Part shown: positions 45,977 to 55,349 of the stretch, in pieces
Numbering within the stretch: the stretch's first letter is position 1
Layout of the letters: every line of letters starts with the position of its first letter
NCBI RefSeq assembly: GCF_017161445.1
Contig: NZ_CP071060.1
Location: 3,968,001-4,032,000, forward strand
Length of the DNA stretch: 64,000 bases
Source of the DNA: Niveibacterium microcysteis
GTDB taxonomy: Bacteria; Pseudomonadota; Gammaproteobacteria; Burkholderiales; Rhodocyclaceae
Direction: 5' to 3'
The notes under the pieces: generated by a model
What the model saw: the letters and a program-made list of their open reading frames with translations, nothing else
Told to the model about the DNA's origin: nothing
The model's database searches: none
Translations under genes and position numbers: made by a program

Positions 45977-46819
45977 ATGGAGTTCAACCCCGCGCTGCGA
46001 ACGCCCGAGGAGCCCGGCAAATGGCTCTCGGCGGGCATGGCCGCGCTGGTCCATCTGGTGCTCGTCGGCATCCTTTTCTGGGGCGTGAACTGGCAGCGTA
46101 AGGCGCCGGAATCCTTCGAGGTTGCACTGGTGCGTGCCAACACGCCCAGCGTTGCCGCGGAACCGCCACCTCCCCCGCCGCCAGCGCCGCGCGAAACCGC
46201 GCCGACGCCACCCCCGAAGCCCGAGCCCAAGGTGGAAGCCGAAGCACCCAAACCCGTCGCCAAGCCGGATATCGCGCTGCCGACGCCCAAGCCCGAAAAG
46301 AAGCCAGAGAAGAAACCCGAGCCCAAGCCGGAACCCAAGCCTGAGCCCAAGCCAAAGCCTGAACCCAAACCAGAACCCAAAACGAAGACCGACAAACGCG
46401 AAGCGCAACCGGATCTGCGCGCCGCAGCGGAAGCCGAATCCCGCGCGGTGCAGGCAAAGGCCGCCCGTGAAGCCGCCAAGGCTCAGCAGGATCGCGCATT
46501 GAAGGAAGAGATGGCACGCCTGTCCGGCGCCAAATCCGATCGCGCACGCGACGACTGGGTCAACAAGATTCGCGTCAAGGTGCGCGGCAACATCGTCGTG
46601 CCGCCCGGTCTTTCCGGCAATCCGGAAGCCGTATTCATTGTTGAGCAACTGCCGACCGGCGAAGTAATGGATGTCCGCCTGAAGACCAGTAGCGGCAACG
46701 CAACACTGGACGCCTCAATCGAGCGGGCGATCCGGAAATCCAGCCCGCTGCCCCTGCCGGACAAGAGTGATCTGTTCGAGCGCCGTCTGGAGCTGGCCGT
46801 ACGCCCGCTCCAGCAGTAG
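45977..46819 (+). CDS. tolA: Tol-Pal system protein TolA
   Basis: 280 residues: N-terminal membrane anchor (LSAGMAALVHLVLVGILFWG), a Pro-rich region, a Lys-Pro-Glu-Pro repeat (about residues 112-135), a helical Ala/Glu/Lys stretch, and the C-terminal domain III (WVNKIRVKVRGNIVVPP, FIVEQLPTGEVMDVRLK). It links inner and outer membranes by binding TolB/Pal. It is shorter than E. coli TolA (421 aa), with a reduced helical domain. Confidence 0.95.
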   Translation: MEFNPALRTPEEPGKWLSAGMAALVHLVLVGILFWGVNWQRKAPESFEVALVRANTPSVAAEPPPPPPPAPRETAPTPPPKPEPKVEAEAPKPVAKPDIALPTPKPEKKPEKKPEPKPEPKPEPKPKPEPKPEPKTKTDKREAQPDLRAAAEAESRAVQAKAAREAAKAQQDRALKEEMARLSGAKSDRARDDWVNKIRVKVRGNIVVPPGLSGNPEAVFIVEQLPTGEVMDVRLKTSSGNATLDASIERAIRKSSPLPLPDKSDLFERRLELAVRPLQQ

Positions 46820-46837
46820 GAATCCCGAAGGCCTGCA

Positions 46838-48133
46838 ATGACTTATAATCGCAAGATGCTCTCCCGACGTGACTTCCTCCACACCGGCGCCGCTGTCGCC
46901 GGTCTTGCGGCAGTTCCGGCACACGCGCAGCTGCGCATCGAGATTACCGGTGCCGGCGCAAGGCAGTTTCCGATCGCAGTCGCCGCGTTCGATGGCGAAG
47001 GCCTGCTGCCGCGCTCGATCTCGGATGTGGTGCGTGCCGACCTTGAGCGCTGCGGGCTCTTCCGCATCGTCGAAACCGGCCCGCAGCCGGTGGGCGAAAC
47101 CGCCAAGATCGATTTCGGAAACTGGAAATACCGTGGCGCCGACGCCTTTGTGGCGGGGAGCGTCACGCGCATGGCCGACGGCCGGCTGGCCGTGCGCTTC
47201 CGCCTGTTCGACACGACCAAGGCAAGCGATCTGGGCGGGCTCGAACTGACGATCCTGACCGAACAGTTCCGCTATGCGGCTCACCGCATTGCGGACTGGG
47301 TCTACGAAAAACTGCTCGGCGAGCCGGGCGTTTTTTCAACGCGGATTGCCTACGTCGTCAAGAACGGTCGCCAGTATCAGCTGCAGATCGCCGATGCCGA
47401 CGGCCAGAACGCCAACGCCGCGCTGGTCTCGGATGACCCGATCATTTCTCCGGCCTGGTCGCCTGATGGTACGCGTCTGGCCTATGTGTCCTTCCAGACC
47501 AAGAAGCCCGTCATCTACATCCATACCCTGGCGACGCGGCAACGCACGGTGCTCTCGAACTTCAAGGGCTCGAACTCGGCGCCGGCCTGGGCCCCCGACG
47601 GCAGCCGCCTGGCGGTGGTGCTGACCAAGGACGGTTTGTCGCAGATTTACGAATTGCGCACCGATGGCAGCGGGCTGCGGCGCCTGACGCAATCGAACGG
47701 CATTGACACGGAACCGCACTACTCGCCGGACGGTCAATTCCTCTATTTCACGTCGGATCGGGGCGGTTCGCCGCAGGTTTACCGGATTCCGGCGAGCGGC
47801 GGCGAAGCAGCTCGCGTCACTTTCGACGGCAGCTACAACGTCAGCCCGCATGTATCGCCGGACGGCAAGACGCTCGCCTACCTGACGCGCAGCGAAGGCC
47901 GCTTCCGCATCGCATTGATGGATCTGGCATCGCAGCAGGTTCAGATCATTACCGACTCGGACAAGGACGAGTCGCCGAGTTTCGCGCCAAATGGCCGTCT
48001 GATCCTCTATGCCACCGAGGTCGGCGGGCGCGGCGTTCTGTCTGCGGTGTCCGCCGACGGGCGCGTCAAGCAGCGCCTCTCGGGTTTCTCCGGCGATGTC
48101 CGGGAACCCGCGTGGGGCCCGCTGCCAAAATGA
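46838..48133 (+). CDS. tolB: Tol-Pal system beta-propeller protein TolB
   Basis: 431 residues. The N-terminal domain (IEITGAGARQFPIAVAAFDG) is followed by a six-bladed propeller with DPIISPAWSPDGTRLAYVSF and RRLTQSNGIDTEPHYSPDG repeats. The leader is SRRDFLHTGAAVAGLAAVPA, a twin-arginine signal rather than a plain Sec signal. ATG 46838 has GAAGG upstream; ATG 46856 would give the usual Tat start MLSRRDFL. It binds Pal and TolA. Confidence 0.95.
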   Translation: MTYNRKMLSRRDFLHTGAAVAGLAAVPAHAQLRIEITGAGARQFPIAVAAFDGEGLLPRSISDVVRADLERCGLFRIVETGPQPVGETAKIDFGNWKYRGADAFVAGSVTRMADGRLAVRFRLFDTTKASDLGGLELTILTEQFRYAAHRIADWVYEKLLGEPGVFSTRIAYVVKNGRQYQLQIADADGQNANAALVSDDPIISPAWSPDGTRLAYVSFQTKKPVIYIHTLATRQRTVLSNFKGSNSAPAWAPDGSRLAVVLTKDGLSQIYELRTDGSGLRRLTQSNGIDTEPHYSPDGQFLYFTSDRGGSPQVYRIPASGGEAARVTFDGSYNVSPHVSPDGKTLAYLTRSEGRFRIALMDLASQQVQIITDSDKDESPSFAPNGRLILYATEVGGRGVLSAVSADGRVKQRLSGFSGDVREPAWGPLPK

Positions 48134-48178
48134 GTGGCATGGGCACTAAATTTTTGAATAACACAGGAGCTTCACATC

Positions 48179-48697
48179 ATGCGTAACCTGCTTCTCCCCT
48201 CCCTGCTCGCAGCTGCTCTCGCCGCTTGTAGCACCGCCCCGACCGAGACCACCGCGCCGGTCGCCGACACCAAGCCGACCAAGCCGGCCGAAGTCACCAA
48301 GCCGGCCGAGCCGGTCAAGGTTGACCCGCTGGCTGCGCTCAAGGATCCGAACAACATCCTGTCGCACCGCAACGTCTACTTCGACTTCGACAAGTACGAC
48401 ATCCGCGTGATCTATCAGCCGATGATCGAAGCGCACGCCAAGTTCCTGGTTTCGAACCCGCAGCTGAAGGTCCTGATCCAGGGTAACGCCGACGAGCGTG
48501 GCTCGCGTGAATACAACCTCGCGCTCGGCCAGAAGCGTGCGGAAGCCGTCAAGAAGGCGATGGGCCTGCTCGGCGCTAAGGATGCTCAGATGGAAGCAGT
48601 GTCGCTCGGCGAAGAGAAGCCGAAGGCTACCGGCCATGACGAAGCTTCGTGGGAGCAAAACCGTCGCGCAGACGTGCTGTACTCGGGCGAGTACTGA
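48179..48697 (+). CDS. pal: Peptidoglycan-associated lipoprotein Pal
   Basis: 172 residues: lipobox LAAC (Cys17), a Lys-Pro-Ala-Glu linker, and an OmpA-like domain (NVYFDFDKYDI, IQGNADERGSREYNLALGQK, conserved Asp/Arg for diaminopimelate binding). Outer-membrane anchored and binds peptidoglycan. AGGAG ribosome site. Confidence 0.97.
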   Translation: MRNLLLPSLLAAALAACSTAPTETTAPVADTKPTKPAEVTKPAEPVKVDPLAALKDPNNILSHRNVYFDFDKYDIRVIYQPMIEAHAKFLVSNPQLKVLIQGNADERGSREYNLALGQKRAEAVKKAMGLLGAKDAQMEAVSLGEEKPKATGHDEASWEQNRRADVLYSGEY

Positions 48698-48699
48698 TA

Positions 48700-49437
48700 A
48701 TGCGCGGCATTGCGCTCGCAATGCTGCTCGGCGCGGTTGCCCTTCCGGCCCGCGCCGGGCTTTTTGACGACGACGTCGCGCGCAAGCAGATCGAAAGCGT
48801 GCGGATCGATCATGAAAACCGGCTGGGAACGCTCGAAGCCTCGGCCCGTGGTCAGATTGAACTGGCCAACCAGATCGAAGCACTGAAGCAGGAACTCGCA
48901 AAGCTGCGAGGCCAGATGGAAGTGCTGACGAACGATCTGGATCAGGCGCAGAAACGTCAGCGCGATTTCTATGTCGACCTCGACACGCGACTGCGCAAGT
49001 TCGAGACCGCTGCGGTCGCACCTGACGCCTCGCAGTCGGCACCGGCTACCCCTGCCGCCGACCCGGCCAACGAAACACGCGACTACGAAGCCGCGTTGAA
49101 TCTGGTCAAGGCGGGCAAGAACAAAGACGCAGCAGCAGCCTTCATTGCCTTCACCAAGGCCTACCCGAAGAGCAGCTTCCTGCCCAGCGCCAACTTCTGG
49201 GCCGCTTCCGCGCTCTACCAGCAACGTGAAGTCGCCGAAGCCGCGCGCTACTACGGCAAGACCGCCGAAAGTTGGCCCGATGACGCTCGCGCACCGGACG
49301 CCTTGCTTGGCCTGTCGAACTGCCAGACGGAGCTCGGTGACAAGAAGGGCGCACGCGCATCGCTCGAGAAGATCGTATCGAAGTACCCGTCCAGCCCTGC
49401 CGCACAAACCGCGAAGCAGCGCCTGGGCAAGAAATGA
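48700..49437 (+). CDS. cpoB: Tol-Pal-associated cell division coordinator CpoB (YbgF)
   Basis: 245 residues: signal peptide (RGIALAMLLGAVALPARAG), an N-terminal coiled coil (QIELANQIEALKQELAKLRG) and C-terminal tetratricopeptide repeats (RDYEAALNLVKAGKNKDAAA). It coordinates peptidoglycan synthesis with Tol-Pal constriction. The start is ATG 48700, 2 nt after pal. Confidence 0.94.
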   Translation: MRGIALAMLLGAVALPARAGLFDDDVARKQIESVRIDHENRLGTLEASARGQIELANQIEALKQELAKLRGQMEVLTNDLDQAQKRQRDFYVDLDTRLRKFETAAVAPDASQSAPATPAADPANETRDYEAALNLVKAGKNKDAAAAFIAFTKAYPKSSFLPSANFWAASALYQQREVAEAARYYGKTAESWPDDARAPDALLGLSNCQTELGDKKGARASLEKIVSKYPSSPAAQTAKQRLGKK

Positions 49438-50102
49438 GCAACCCCGTATCGTCGGTCGGCGCAACACGATTGCGCCTGACCGAAATCTTCTTTTCGCTGC
49501 AGGGTGAATCCACCCGCGTCGGCTTGCCAACCGTCTTCATCCGCCTGACCGGCTGCCCACTGCGCTGCGTGTGGTGCGACACGACCTACTCCTTTACCGG
49601 CGGCGAGTGGTACACGATCGACGCGATACTCGCCGAGACCGCGCGCCACCGCACCCGCACGGTATGCGTCACCGGTGGCGAACCGCTTGCCCAGAAAGCC
49701 TGCCTGCCGTTGCTGACCGCCCTGTGCGACGCGGGCTACTCGGTGTCGCTGGAAACCTCGGGCGCGCTCGATATTGGCGCGGTCGATCCGCGTGTATCGC
49801 GCATCATGGATTTGAAGGCACCCGGATCCGGTGAAGTCGCGCGAAACCTCTTCGCCAACATCCCGCTGCTGCGATCCGACGATGAAGTGAAAATCGTCCT
49901 CGCCGACGAAACCGATTATCTCTGGGCGAGGGAGCAAGTCGCCAGCCATAAGCTGACCGAGCGCTGCACGGTGCTGCTGTCGCCGGTCCAGGGTGCCTTG
50001 TCGCCGGCACAGCTGGCCGAATGGGTACTGCGCGATCAGCTCACCGTTCGCATGCAGGTACAGCTGCACAAGGTGATCTGGGGCAACCAGCCCGGACGCT
50101 GA
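49434..50102 (+). CDS. queE: 7-carboxy-7-deazaguanine synthase QueE
   Basis: The 222-residue radical SAM enzyme has GCPLRCVWCDTTYSF, the CX3CX2C iron-sulfur site (with Q-G-E-S-T upstream), VCVTGGEPLAQ and DLKAPGSG. It makes CDG from carboxytetrahydropterin for queuosine/archaeosine-type deazaguanines. It overlaps cpoB by 4 nt and precedes queC. Confidence 0.95.
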   Translation: MSNPVSSVGATRLRLTEIFFSLQGESTRVGLPTVFIRLTGCPLRCVWCDTTYSFTGGEWYTIDAILAETARHRTRTVCVTGGEPLAQKACLPLLTALCDAGYSVSLETSGALDIGAVDPRVSRIMDLKAPGSGEVARNLFANIPLLRSDDEVKIVLADETDYLWAREQVASHKLTERCTVLLSPVQGALSPAQLAEWVLRDQLTVRMQVQLHKVIWGNQPGR

Positions 50103-50144
50103 GCCCTACGGCTCAAGACGCACACAATGCATCAAGGAACGACC

Positions 50145-50831
50145 ATGACCGAACGACGCGCCGTCGTCCTGCTTTCTGGCGGACTCGACTCGGCAACCTG
50201 CCTCGCCATTGCTCGCGCGGAGGGCTTCGTCCCGTATGCGCTATCCGTCTCATACGGCCAACGGCACGCCGCCGAACTGCAGGCCGCGACACGCGTCGCC
50301 GCCGCACTGGGCGCGCGAGAACACCGCACCGCGCAGGTCGACCTCGGCCAATTCGGCGGCTCGGCGCTCACCGATGCAGCTATCGCCGTACCCACCGGCG
50401 GCATCGAAGCCGGCATACCGGTCACCTACGTGCCGGCCCGCAACACCGTGATGTTGTCGCTCGCGCTCGGCTGGGCCGAAGTGCTCGGCGCCAACGACAT
50501 TTACGTCGGCGTGAACGCTGTCGATTACTCCGGCTACCCCGACTGTCGCCCGGAGTTCATCGCCGCCTTCGAAGCGATGGCCAATCTCGCCACCAAGGTC
50601 GGCGTTGAGGGCGCGCGCATGCACATCCACGCCCCGCTCATCGAACTCTCGAAGGCTCAGATTGTGCAGCGCGGCGTGGCGCTCGGCGTCGATTACGGCA
50701 TCACCGTATCGTGCTATCAGGCCGACGACGAAGGCCGCGCCTGCGGTGAGTGTGATGCCTGCCGGCTGCGCCGGGCCGGTTTCGAAGCGGCAGGGATTTC
50801 GGACCCGACCCGTTACCGCCCGTCACGCTGA
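50145..50831 (+). CDS. queC: 7-cyano-7-deazaguanine (preQ0) synthase QueC
   Basis: 228 residues: the ATP-pyrophosphatase P-loop [13 protein letters not shown], and C-terminal zinc cysteines in [18 protein letters not shown]. It converts CDG to preQ0 with ATP and ammonia. The start ATG 50145 has AAGGA upstream. It lies directly before two tRNA-Lys genes, as in pseudomonads. Confidence 0.96.
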   Translation: MTERRAVVLLSGGLDSATCLAIARAEGFVPYALSVSYGQRHAAELQAATRVAAALGAREHRTAQVDLGQFGGSALTDAAIAVPTGGIEAGIPVTYVPARNTVMLSLALGWAEVLGANDIYVGVNAVDYSGYPDCRPEFIAAFEAMANLATKVGVEGARMHIHAPLIELSKAQIVQRGVALGVDYGITVSCYQADDEGRACGECDACRLRRAGFEAAGISDPTRYRPSR

Positions 50832-50855
50832 TTTCCGCCGGCGCTGTCGGCGGTG

Positions 50856-50884
50856 TTGACAGGAGAAAGTCCGGGACCTATAAT
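50856..50884 (+). promoter_or_regulatory. Sigma70 consensus promoter of the tRNA-Lys genes
   Basis: TTGACA (50856-50861), 17 nt, TATAAT (50879-50884): a perfect consensus promoter with optimal spacing, 20 nt before the first tRNA. Confidence 0.9.
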
Positions 50885-50903
50885 TATTTGCTCTGTTTGG
50901 CCT

Positions 50904-50979
50904 GGGTCGGTAGCTCAGTCGGTAGAGCAGCGGACTTTTAATCCGTTGGTCGCGAGTTCGAGTCTCGCCCGACCCACCA
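50904..50979 (+). tRNA. tRNA-Lys(TTT)
   Basis: 76 nt including encoded CCA. Acceptor stem GGGTCGG/CCGACCC, D loop AGCTCAGTCGGTAGAGC, anticodon loop CTTTTAA (anticodon TTT), T loop GTTCGAGTC. Cloverleaf complete. Confidence 0.97.
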
Positions 50980-51002
50980 GTCCGAACAATGCAAGACCCT
51001 TT

Positions 51003-51078
51003 GGGGGTATAGCTCAGTTGGTAGAGCAGCGGACTCTTAATCCGTAGGTCCAAGGTTCAAGTCCTTGTGCCCCCACCA
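51003..51078 (+). tRNA. tRNA-Lys(CTT)
   Basis: 76 nt including encoded CCA. Acceptor stem GGGGGTA/TGCCCCC, anticodon loop CTCTTAA (anticodon CTT), T loop GTTCAAGTC. It follows the first tRNA-Lys by 23 nt and shares its promoter. Confidence 0.96.
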
Positions 51079-51086
51079 GATACAAG

Positions 51087-51118
51087 AAAAAGCCCAGTCT
51101 ACGGACTGGGCTTTTTCG
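51087..51118. terminator. Bidirectional terminator after the tRNA genes
   Basis: AAAAAGCCCAGTC and GACTGGGCTTTTT form a perfect 13-bp hairpin (51087-51116) with A and T runs. It separates the tRNAs from the convergent HerA-like gene. Confidence 0.85.
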
Positions 51119-51131
51119 TTGGCGCTTGTCG

Positions 51132-52664
51132 TCAGCGGCGGCGTGAAGACGAGCCGCCCAAAATCGACCCGAGCACCCCACGGACGATTTCGCGGCCAAC
51201 CTGGCTGCCTAGCGTGCGGACGACGCTCTTCGCTGCGGTCTGCACCAAACCATCGTGCTGCGCGCCACGCGGGCCGGTTGTACCGAACAGAATCCCACTC
51301 AGCACGCTGCTGAGTCCGCCCCCTTCGGCGGGCGCTTGGCCCGGTGCCTGCGTGCCATTCGCGGCCTTGCCCGCCCCATTGCCGCCAGCCGGGGCGCCAC
51401 GCAGACGCTCATAGGCGGATTCACGATCGAGTACTTCTTCGTAGTGGCCGTACAGCAGCGACCCTTTGATCACCGCATCGCGCTCGGCGGCGGTCAGCGG
51501 GCCGATGCGCGTACCCGGTGCGGTGATGAACGCGCGCTCGACCACCGCTGGACGCCCCTTGTCGTCGAGGAATGACACCAGGGCCTCACCAACACCCAAT
51601 TCGGTGATTGCAGTTGCAGCGTCGAACTTCGGATTCGCGCGCAGCGTCTGCGCCGCTGTCTGTACCGCTTTCTGGTCGCGCGGCGTGAAGGCGCGCAGCG
51701 CATGCTGCACGCGGTTGCCAAGCTGGCCCAGCACCGTGTCGGGAATGTCGAGCGGGTTCTGCGTCACGAAATAGACGCCCACGCCCTTGGAGCGAATCAG
51801 GCGCACCACCTGTTCGATCTTCTCCAGCAGAGCAGGCGGCGCCTCGTTGAACAGCAGATGCGCCTCATCGAAGAAAAACACCAGCTTCGGTTTGTCGAGG
51901 TCGCCCACTTCCGGCAGATGTTCGAACAGCTCGGCCAGCATCCACAGCAGGAAGGTGGAATACAGCCGCGGCGAGCCATACAGCTTGTCTGCCGCCAGGA
52001 TGTTGATGACGCCGTGGCCCTTCTGATCGGTCTGCATCAGGTCGGCGATGTCGAGCATCGGCTCGCCAAAGAACTTGTCCGCCCCCTCCTGCTCGATCGA
52101 CAGCAGACCGCGCTGGATCGCGCCGATCGACGCCGCGGAGACGTTGCCGTACTCGGTGGTGAATTGTTTCGCGTTGTCGCCGACGTGCTGAACCATCGCG
52201 CGCAGGTCTTTCATGTCGAGCAACAGCAGGCCGTTGTCGTCGGCAATCTTGAAGACCAGCTGCAGCACGCCGGCTTGCGTGTCGTTGAGGTTCAGCAGGC
52301 GCGCAAGCAACAGCGGGCCCATGTCCGAAATCGTTGCCCGCACCGGATGCCCGGCGGCGCCGAAGACATCCCAGAACACGGTCGGGCAGGCCTCGAAGGC
52401 TGGCAAATCAATACCCAACTGCTCGGCGCGCGCCTTGAGCTTGGGCGTTTCAGTGCCGGCTGCGCCAAGGCCGGAGAGATCCCCCTTCACATCGGCCATG
52501 AACACCGGTACACCGATGCGCGAGAAAGATTCGGCGAGCTTCTGCAGGGTCACCGTCTTGCCGGTACCCGTGGCGCCAGTGATCAGGCCGTGGCGATTGG
52601 CAAGCTGGGGCAGCAGGGCGATGTCCTGCTGGTCGACGCGGGCAATGACGAGCGGTTCGGTCAT
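51132..52664 (-). CDS. HerA-like/DUF853 ATPase (YjgR family)
   Basis: A 510-residue ATPase: Walker [11 protein letters not shown], Walker B-like [13 protein letters not shown], and the conserved [24 protein letters not shown] and FTPRDQKAV. This DUF853/HerA-FtsK group hydrolyses ATP and is suspected to act in DNA processing; the exact role is unproven. The start ATG 52664 has GGAG upstream. The C-terminal end is Gly/Ser-rich. Confidence 0.9.
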   Translation of the reverse strand: MTEPLVIARVDQQDIALLPQLANRHGLITGATGTGKTVTLQKLAESFSRIGVPVFMADVKGDLSGLGAAGTETPKLKARAEQLGIDLPAFEACPTVFWDVFGAAGHPVRATISDMGPLLLARLLNLNDTQAGVLQLVFKIADDNGLLLLDMKDLRAMVQHVGDNAKQFTTEYGNVSAASIGAIQRGLLSIEQEGADKFFGEPMLDIADLMQTDQKGHGVINILAADKLYGSPRLYSTFLLWMLAELFEHLPEVGDLDKPKLVFFFDEAHLLFNEAPPALLEKIEQVVRLIRSKGVGVYFVTQNPLDIPDTVLGQLGNRVQHALRAFTPRDQKAVQTAAQTLRANPKFDAATAITELGVGEALVSFLDDKGRPAVVERAFITAPGTRIGPLTAAERDAVIKGSLLYGHYEEVLDRESAYERLRGAPAGGNGAGKAANGTQAPGQAPAEGGGLSSVLSGILFGTTGPRGAQHDGLVQTAAKSVVRTLGSQVGREIVRGVLGSILGGSSSRRR

Positions 52665-52823
52665 GGCGGACTCCGGAGGGCTGCGAGGATTTGGCCGCGA
52701 GCGTAGCACGAGCAGCGGGCCTCTCCGCTAGCCCGCCATGATGCAGCGCAAGCCGCACCGGCCGCGCCACCCTGGCCTGCGGTGTAGAATTACCGGCTTT
52801 GCGATTAACCGGAAATCTGGATC

Positions 52824-53549
52824 ATGGCGGGTCACTCGAAATGGGCCAACATCCAGCACCGCAAGGGCCGTCAGGACGCCAAGCGGGGCAAGGTGTTCAC
52901 CAAACTGATCAAGGAAATTACGGTCGCGGCCAAGATGGGCGGCGGCGACCTTACGGCCAACCCGCGTTTGCGGCTGGCCGTCGACAAGGCTAAGGCCGAG
53001 TCGATGCCGAAGGACAACATCGAGAACGCGATCAAGCGCGGCACCGGCCAACTTGAAGGCGTCACGTATGAAGAATGCCGCTACGAGGGCTACGGCATCG
53101 GCGGCGCGGCGGTGATGGTCGATTGCCTCACCGACAACAAGGTTCGCACCGTAGCGGACGTGCGCCATGCCTTCTCGAAGTACGGCGGCAACATGGGCAC
53201 CGACGGCTGCGTGGCGTTCCAGTTCAAGCACTGCGGCACCCTGCTGTTCGCACCGGGCACCAGCGAAGACGCGCTGATGGATGCCGCGCTTGAAGCGGGC
53301 GCGGAAGACGTTGTGACGAACGACGACGGCTCGATCGAAGTCGTGACCGGTCCGTGGGAATTCTCGGCCGTGAAGGAAGCGCTGGAAGCAGCCGGCTTCA
53401 AGGCCGAGTTCGGCGAAGTCACGATGAAGGCGCTGAATGAAACGGTGCTCGCAGGCGACGAAGGCGAACGCATGCAGAAGCTGCTCGACGCACTCGACTC
53501 GCTGGACGATGTGCAAGAGGTCTACACCTCGGCCGCAATCGACGAGTGA
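52824..53549 (+). CDS. yebC: YebC/PmpR-family regulatory protein
   Basis: 241 residues: [20 protein letters not shown], the invariant family N-terminus, followed by [16 protein letters not shown] and the conserved [10 protein letters not shown] domain. YebC/TACO1 proteins act in transcription or ribosome rescue at proline stretches. Usually next to ruvC, it lies here upstream of ruvC with two genes between. Confidence 0.95.
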   Translation: MAGHSKWANIQHRKGRQDAKRGKVFTKLIKEITVAAKMGGGDLTANPRLRLAVDKAKAESMPKDNIENAIKRGTGQLEGVTYEECRYEGYGIGGAAVMVDCLTDNKVRTVADVRHAFSKYGGNMGTDGCVAFQFKHCGTLLFAPGTSEDALMDAALEAGAEDVVTNDDGSIEVVTGPWEFSAVKEALEAAGFKAEFGEVTMKALNETVLAGDEGERMQKLLDALDSLDDVQEVYTSAAIDE

Positions 53550-53599
53550 TTCACCCCCAGCCGGGCGCACCCTGCGCCCGGCAAACCCGGAGCTTCCGG

Positions 53600-53839
53600 A
53601 TGAGCAATGCCCCGGTGATTGAACGGCGTACGGACAGCGCACTGCGCGCCAAGGTCGACGCCGCTTACGCGCTGATCGCCCCGTTCTTCGACCCCTCGAA
53701 CCAATGGGCCGGCCGTTCGCAAGACATGCTTGCCTACCGCACGCTACGCGATCGCATGCCCGAACTCGACGCGAGCCAGGCACATCTGATCGTCAGCGTT
53801 GCCCGACGCATGGCGCGCGAGCGCGGACAGCCGAGCTGA
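53600..53839 (+). CDS. Small conserved-looking hypothetical protein (79 aa)
   Basis: ATG 53600. Mostly helical and Arg/Ala-rich, ending RMARERGQPS, with a central FFDPSNQWAGRSQDMLAYRT. No family was recognised and no signal peptide is seen. It ends 7 nt before the DMT transporter gene. Confidence 0.55.
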   Translation: MSNAPVIERRTDSALRAKVDAAYALIAPFFDPSNQWAGRSQDMLAYRTLRDRMPELDASQAHLIVSVARRMARERGQPS

Positions 53840-53846
53840 TCGCCGC

Positions 53847-54704
53847 ATGGCACGCCTGACCCCGCTGCTCTTCGTGCTGCTGTGGAGCAGCGGCTTCATC
53901 GGCGCCAAGCTTGGCCTGCCCTACGCCGAGCCCCTGACCTTCCTGCTGCTGCGCTACCTGTTGGTGATTGCGCTGCTGTCGCTGCTTGCCTTCGCCACCC
54001 GCGCGCCGTGGCCACGCGATGCGCGCCAGATCGCGCATATCGGCGTAAGCGGGCTGTTGGTCCATGCGCTCTACCTTGGGGGTGTATTCACCGCGATCCA
54101 CCATGGCCTGCCGGCGGGTATCACGGCCCTGGTGGTCGGCATACAGCCCCTGCTGACGGCGCTTGTTGCCGGCCTGTTGCTCGGCGAGCACGTGAGCAGG
54201 CGGCAGTGGGCCGGCCTCGCGCTTGGCTTCGCCGGCGTAGCGATGGTGGTCGCACACAAGACCGGCAGTGTTGAACTGGCCACGCTGGGCGGCATGATCC
54301 TGCCCGCGCTTGCAGCCCTGCTGGGCATTACGCTCGGTACGCTGTATCAGAAGCGCTTCTGCCCGCACTTCGATCTGCGCACTGGCGCCGTCGTGCAGTT
54401 CGGCGCCAGTGCGCTGGTGACCTTGCCGGTCGCGCTCGCCACCGAGTCGATGCATGTGCAGTGGCATGGCGCCTTTGTCTTCGCGCTCGGCTGGCTCGTT
54501 CTGGTGCTCTCAATCGGTGCGATCACGCTGCTGAACCTGCTGATCCGCCGCGGCAGCGCGGTTAACGTGGCGCGGCTGTTCTATCTGACGCCGCCAACGA
54601 CCGCGCTGCTCGCATGGGCGATATTCGGCGAAACGCTCACCGGGCTCGCGCTCGCCGGCATGGCCGCGGCGGTCACCGGCGTGTGGCTCGCAAAGGGGCG
54701 CTGA
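53847..54704 (+). CDS. DMT-superfamily transporter (EamA domains)
   Basis: 285 residues, about ten hydrophobic helices in two EamA repeats (FVLLWSSGFIGAKLGLPYA; TLGGMILPALAALLGITLGT). The substrate is unknown. It directly abuts ruvC (stop/start adjacent). It is a second, unrelated-looking DMT gene besides that at 23177. Confidence 0.85.
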   Translation: MARLTPLLFVLLWSSGFIGAKLGLPYAEPLTFLLLRYLLVIALLSLLAFATRAPWPRDARQIAHIGVSGLLVHALYLGGVFTAIHHGLPAGITALVVGIQPLLTALVAGLLLGEHVSRRQWAGLALGFAGVAMVVAHKTGSVELATLGGMILPALAALLGITLGTLYQKRFCPHFDLRTGAVVQFGASALVTLPVALATESMHVQWHGAFVFALGWLVLVLSIGAITLLNLLIRRGSAVNVARLFYLTPPTTALLAWAIFGETLTGLALAGMAAAVTGVWLAKGR

Positions 54705-55268
54705 ATGGAGTCGATCGACGCGATCCGTATCCTCGGCATCGACCCGGGCTTGCAGAGCACCGGCTTTGGCGTGATCGACAAGCACGGGTCAAAACTCAGC
54801 TATGTCGCCAGCGGCTGTATCCGCACCAACGAGCGCGAGCCACTGCCGCAGCGCCTTGGCGTGGTGTTCGACAGCATCCGTGAAGTGATCGCCAAGTACG
54901 CCCCGCACCAGGCAGCGATCGAAGAAGTCTTCCTCAACAAGAATCCGTGGTCGACGCTGTTGCTGGGCCAAGCACGCGGCGCCGCGATTGCAGCGATGAC
55001 GACCGCCGGCCTGCCGGTGGCGGAATACGGCACGATGCAGATCAAGAAGGCCGTCGTCGGCCAGGGCCGTGCCACGAAGGATCAGGTGTCGCACATGGTG
55101 GTGCGCCTGCTCACCCTCGGCGGCGTGCCGCAGTCGGACGCGGCCGATGCTTTGGCGTGCGCGATTTGCCATGCGCATACCGGGCACGGCTTCGGCATTG
55201 CCACGCCAGCAGGCGGCCGTCGCCGCGGAGGGCGCGTGCTGCCGCCGGGCGCGAAGCCTCTCAGGTGA
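54705..55268 (+). CDS. ruvC: Crossover junction endodeoxyribonuclease RuvC
   Basis: 187 residues with the RNase H-fold acidic site: Asp13 in [10 protein letters not shown], Glu73 in [11 protein letters not shown], and the two Asp in [11 protein letters not shown]. It cleaves Holliday junctions moved by RuvAB. The start abuts the transporter stop. Confidence 0.97.
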   Translation: MESIDAIRILGIDPGLQSTGFGVIDKHGSKLSYVASGCIRTNEREPLPQRLGVVFDSIREVIAKYAPHQAAIEEVFLNKNPWSTLLLGQARGAAIAAMTTAGLPVAEYGTMQIKKAVVGQGRATKDQVSHMVVRLLTLGGVPQSDAADALACAICHAHTGHGFGIATPAGGRRRGGRVLPPGAKPLR

Positions 55269-55349
55269 CGTTAGTCACACGGGGACGATGCATCTTCTGG
55301 GACTATCCCGAAGTCATTGCCCAGTATCCATATCAAGGAAGCCGCCACT

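Noticed and set aside
46300..46390. Repeated Lys-Pro-Glu-Pro codons looking like a DNA tandem repeat
   Set aside because: It is the normal low-complexity linker of TolA, not a mobile or CRISPR repeat.
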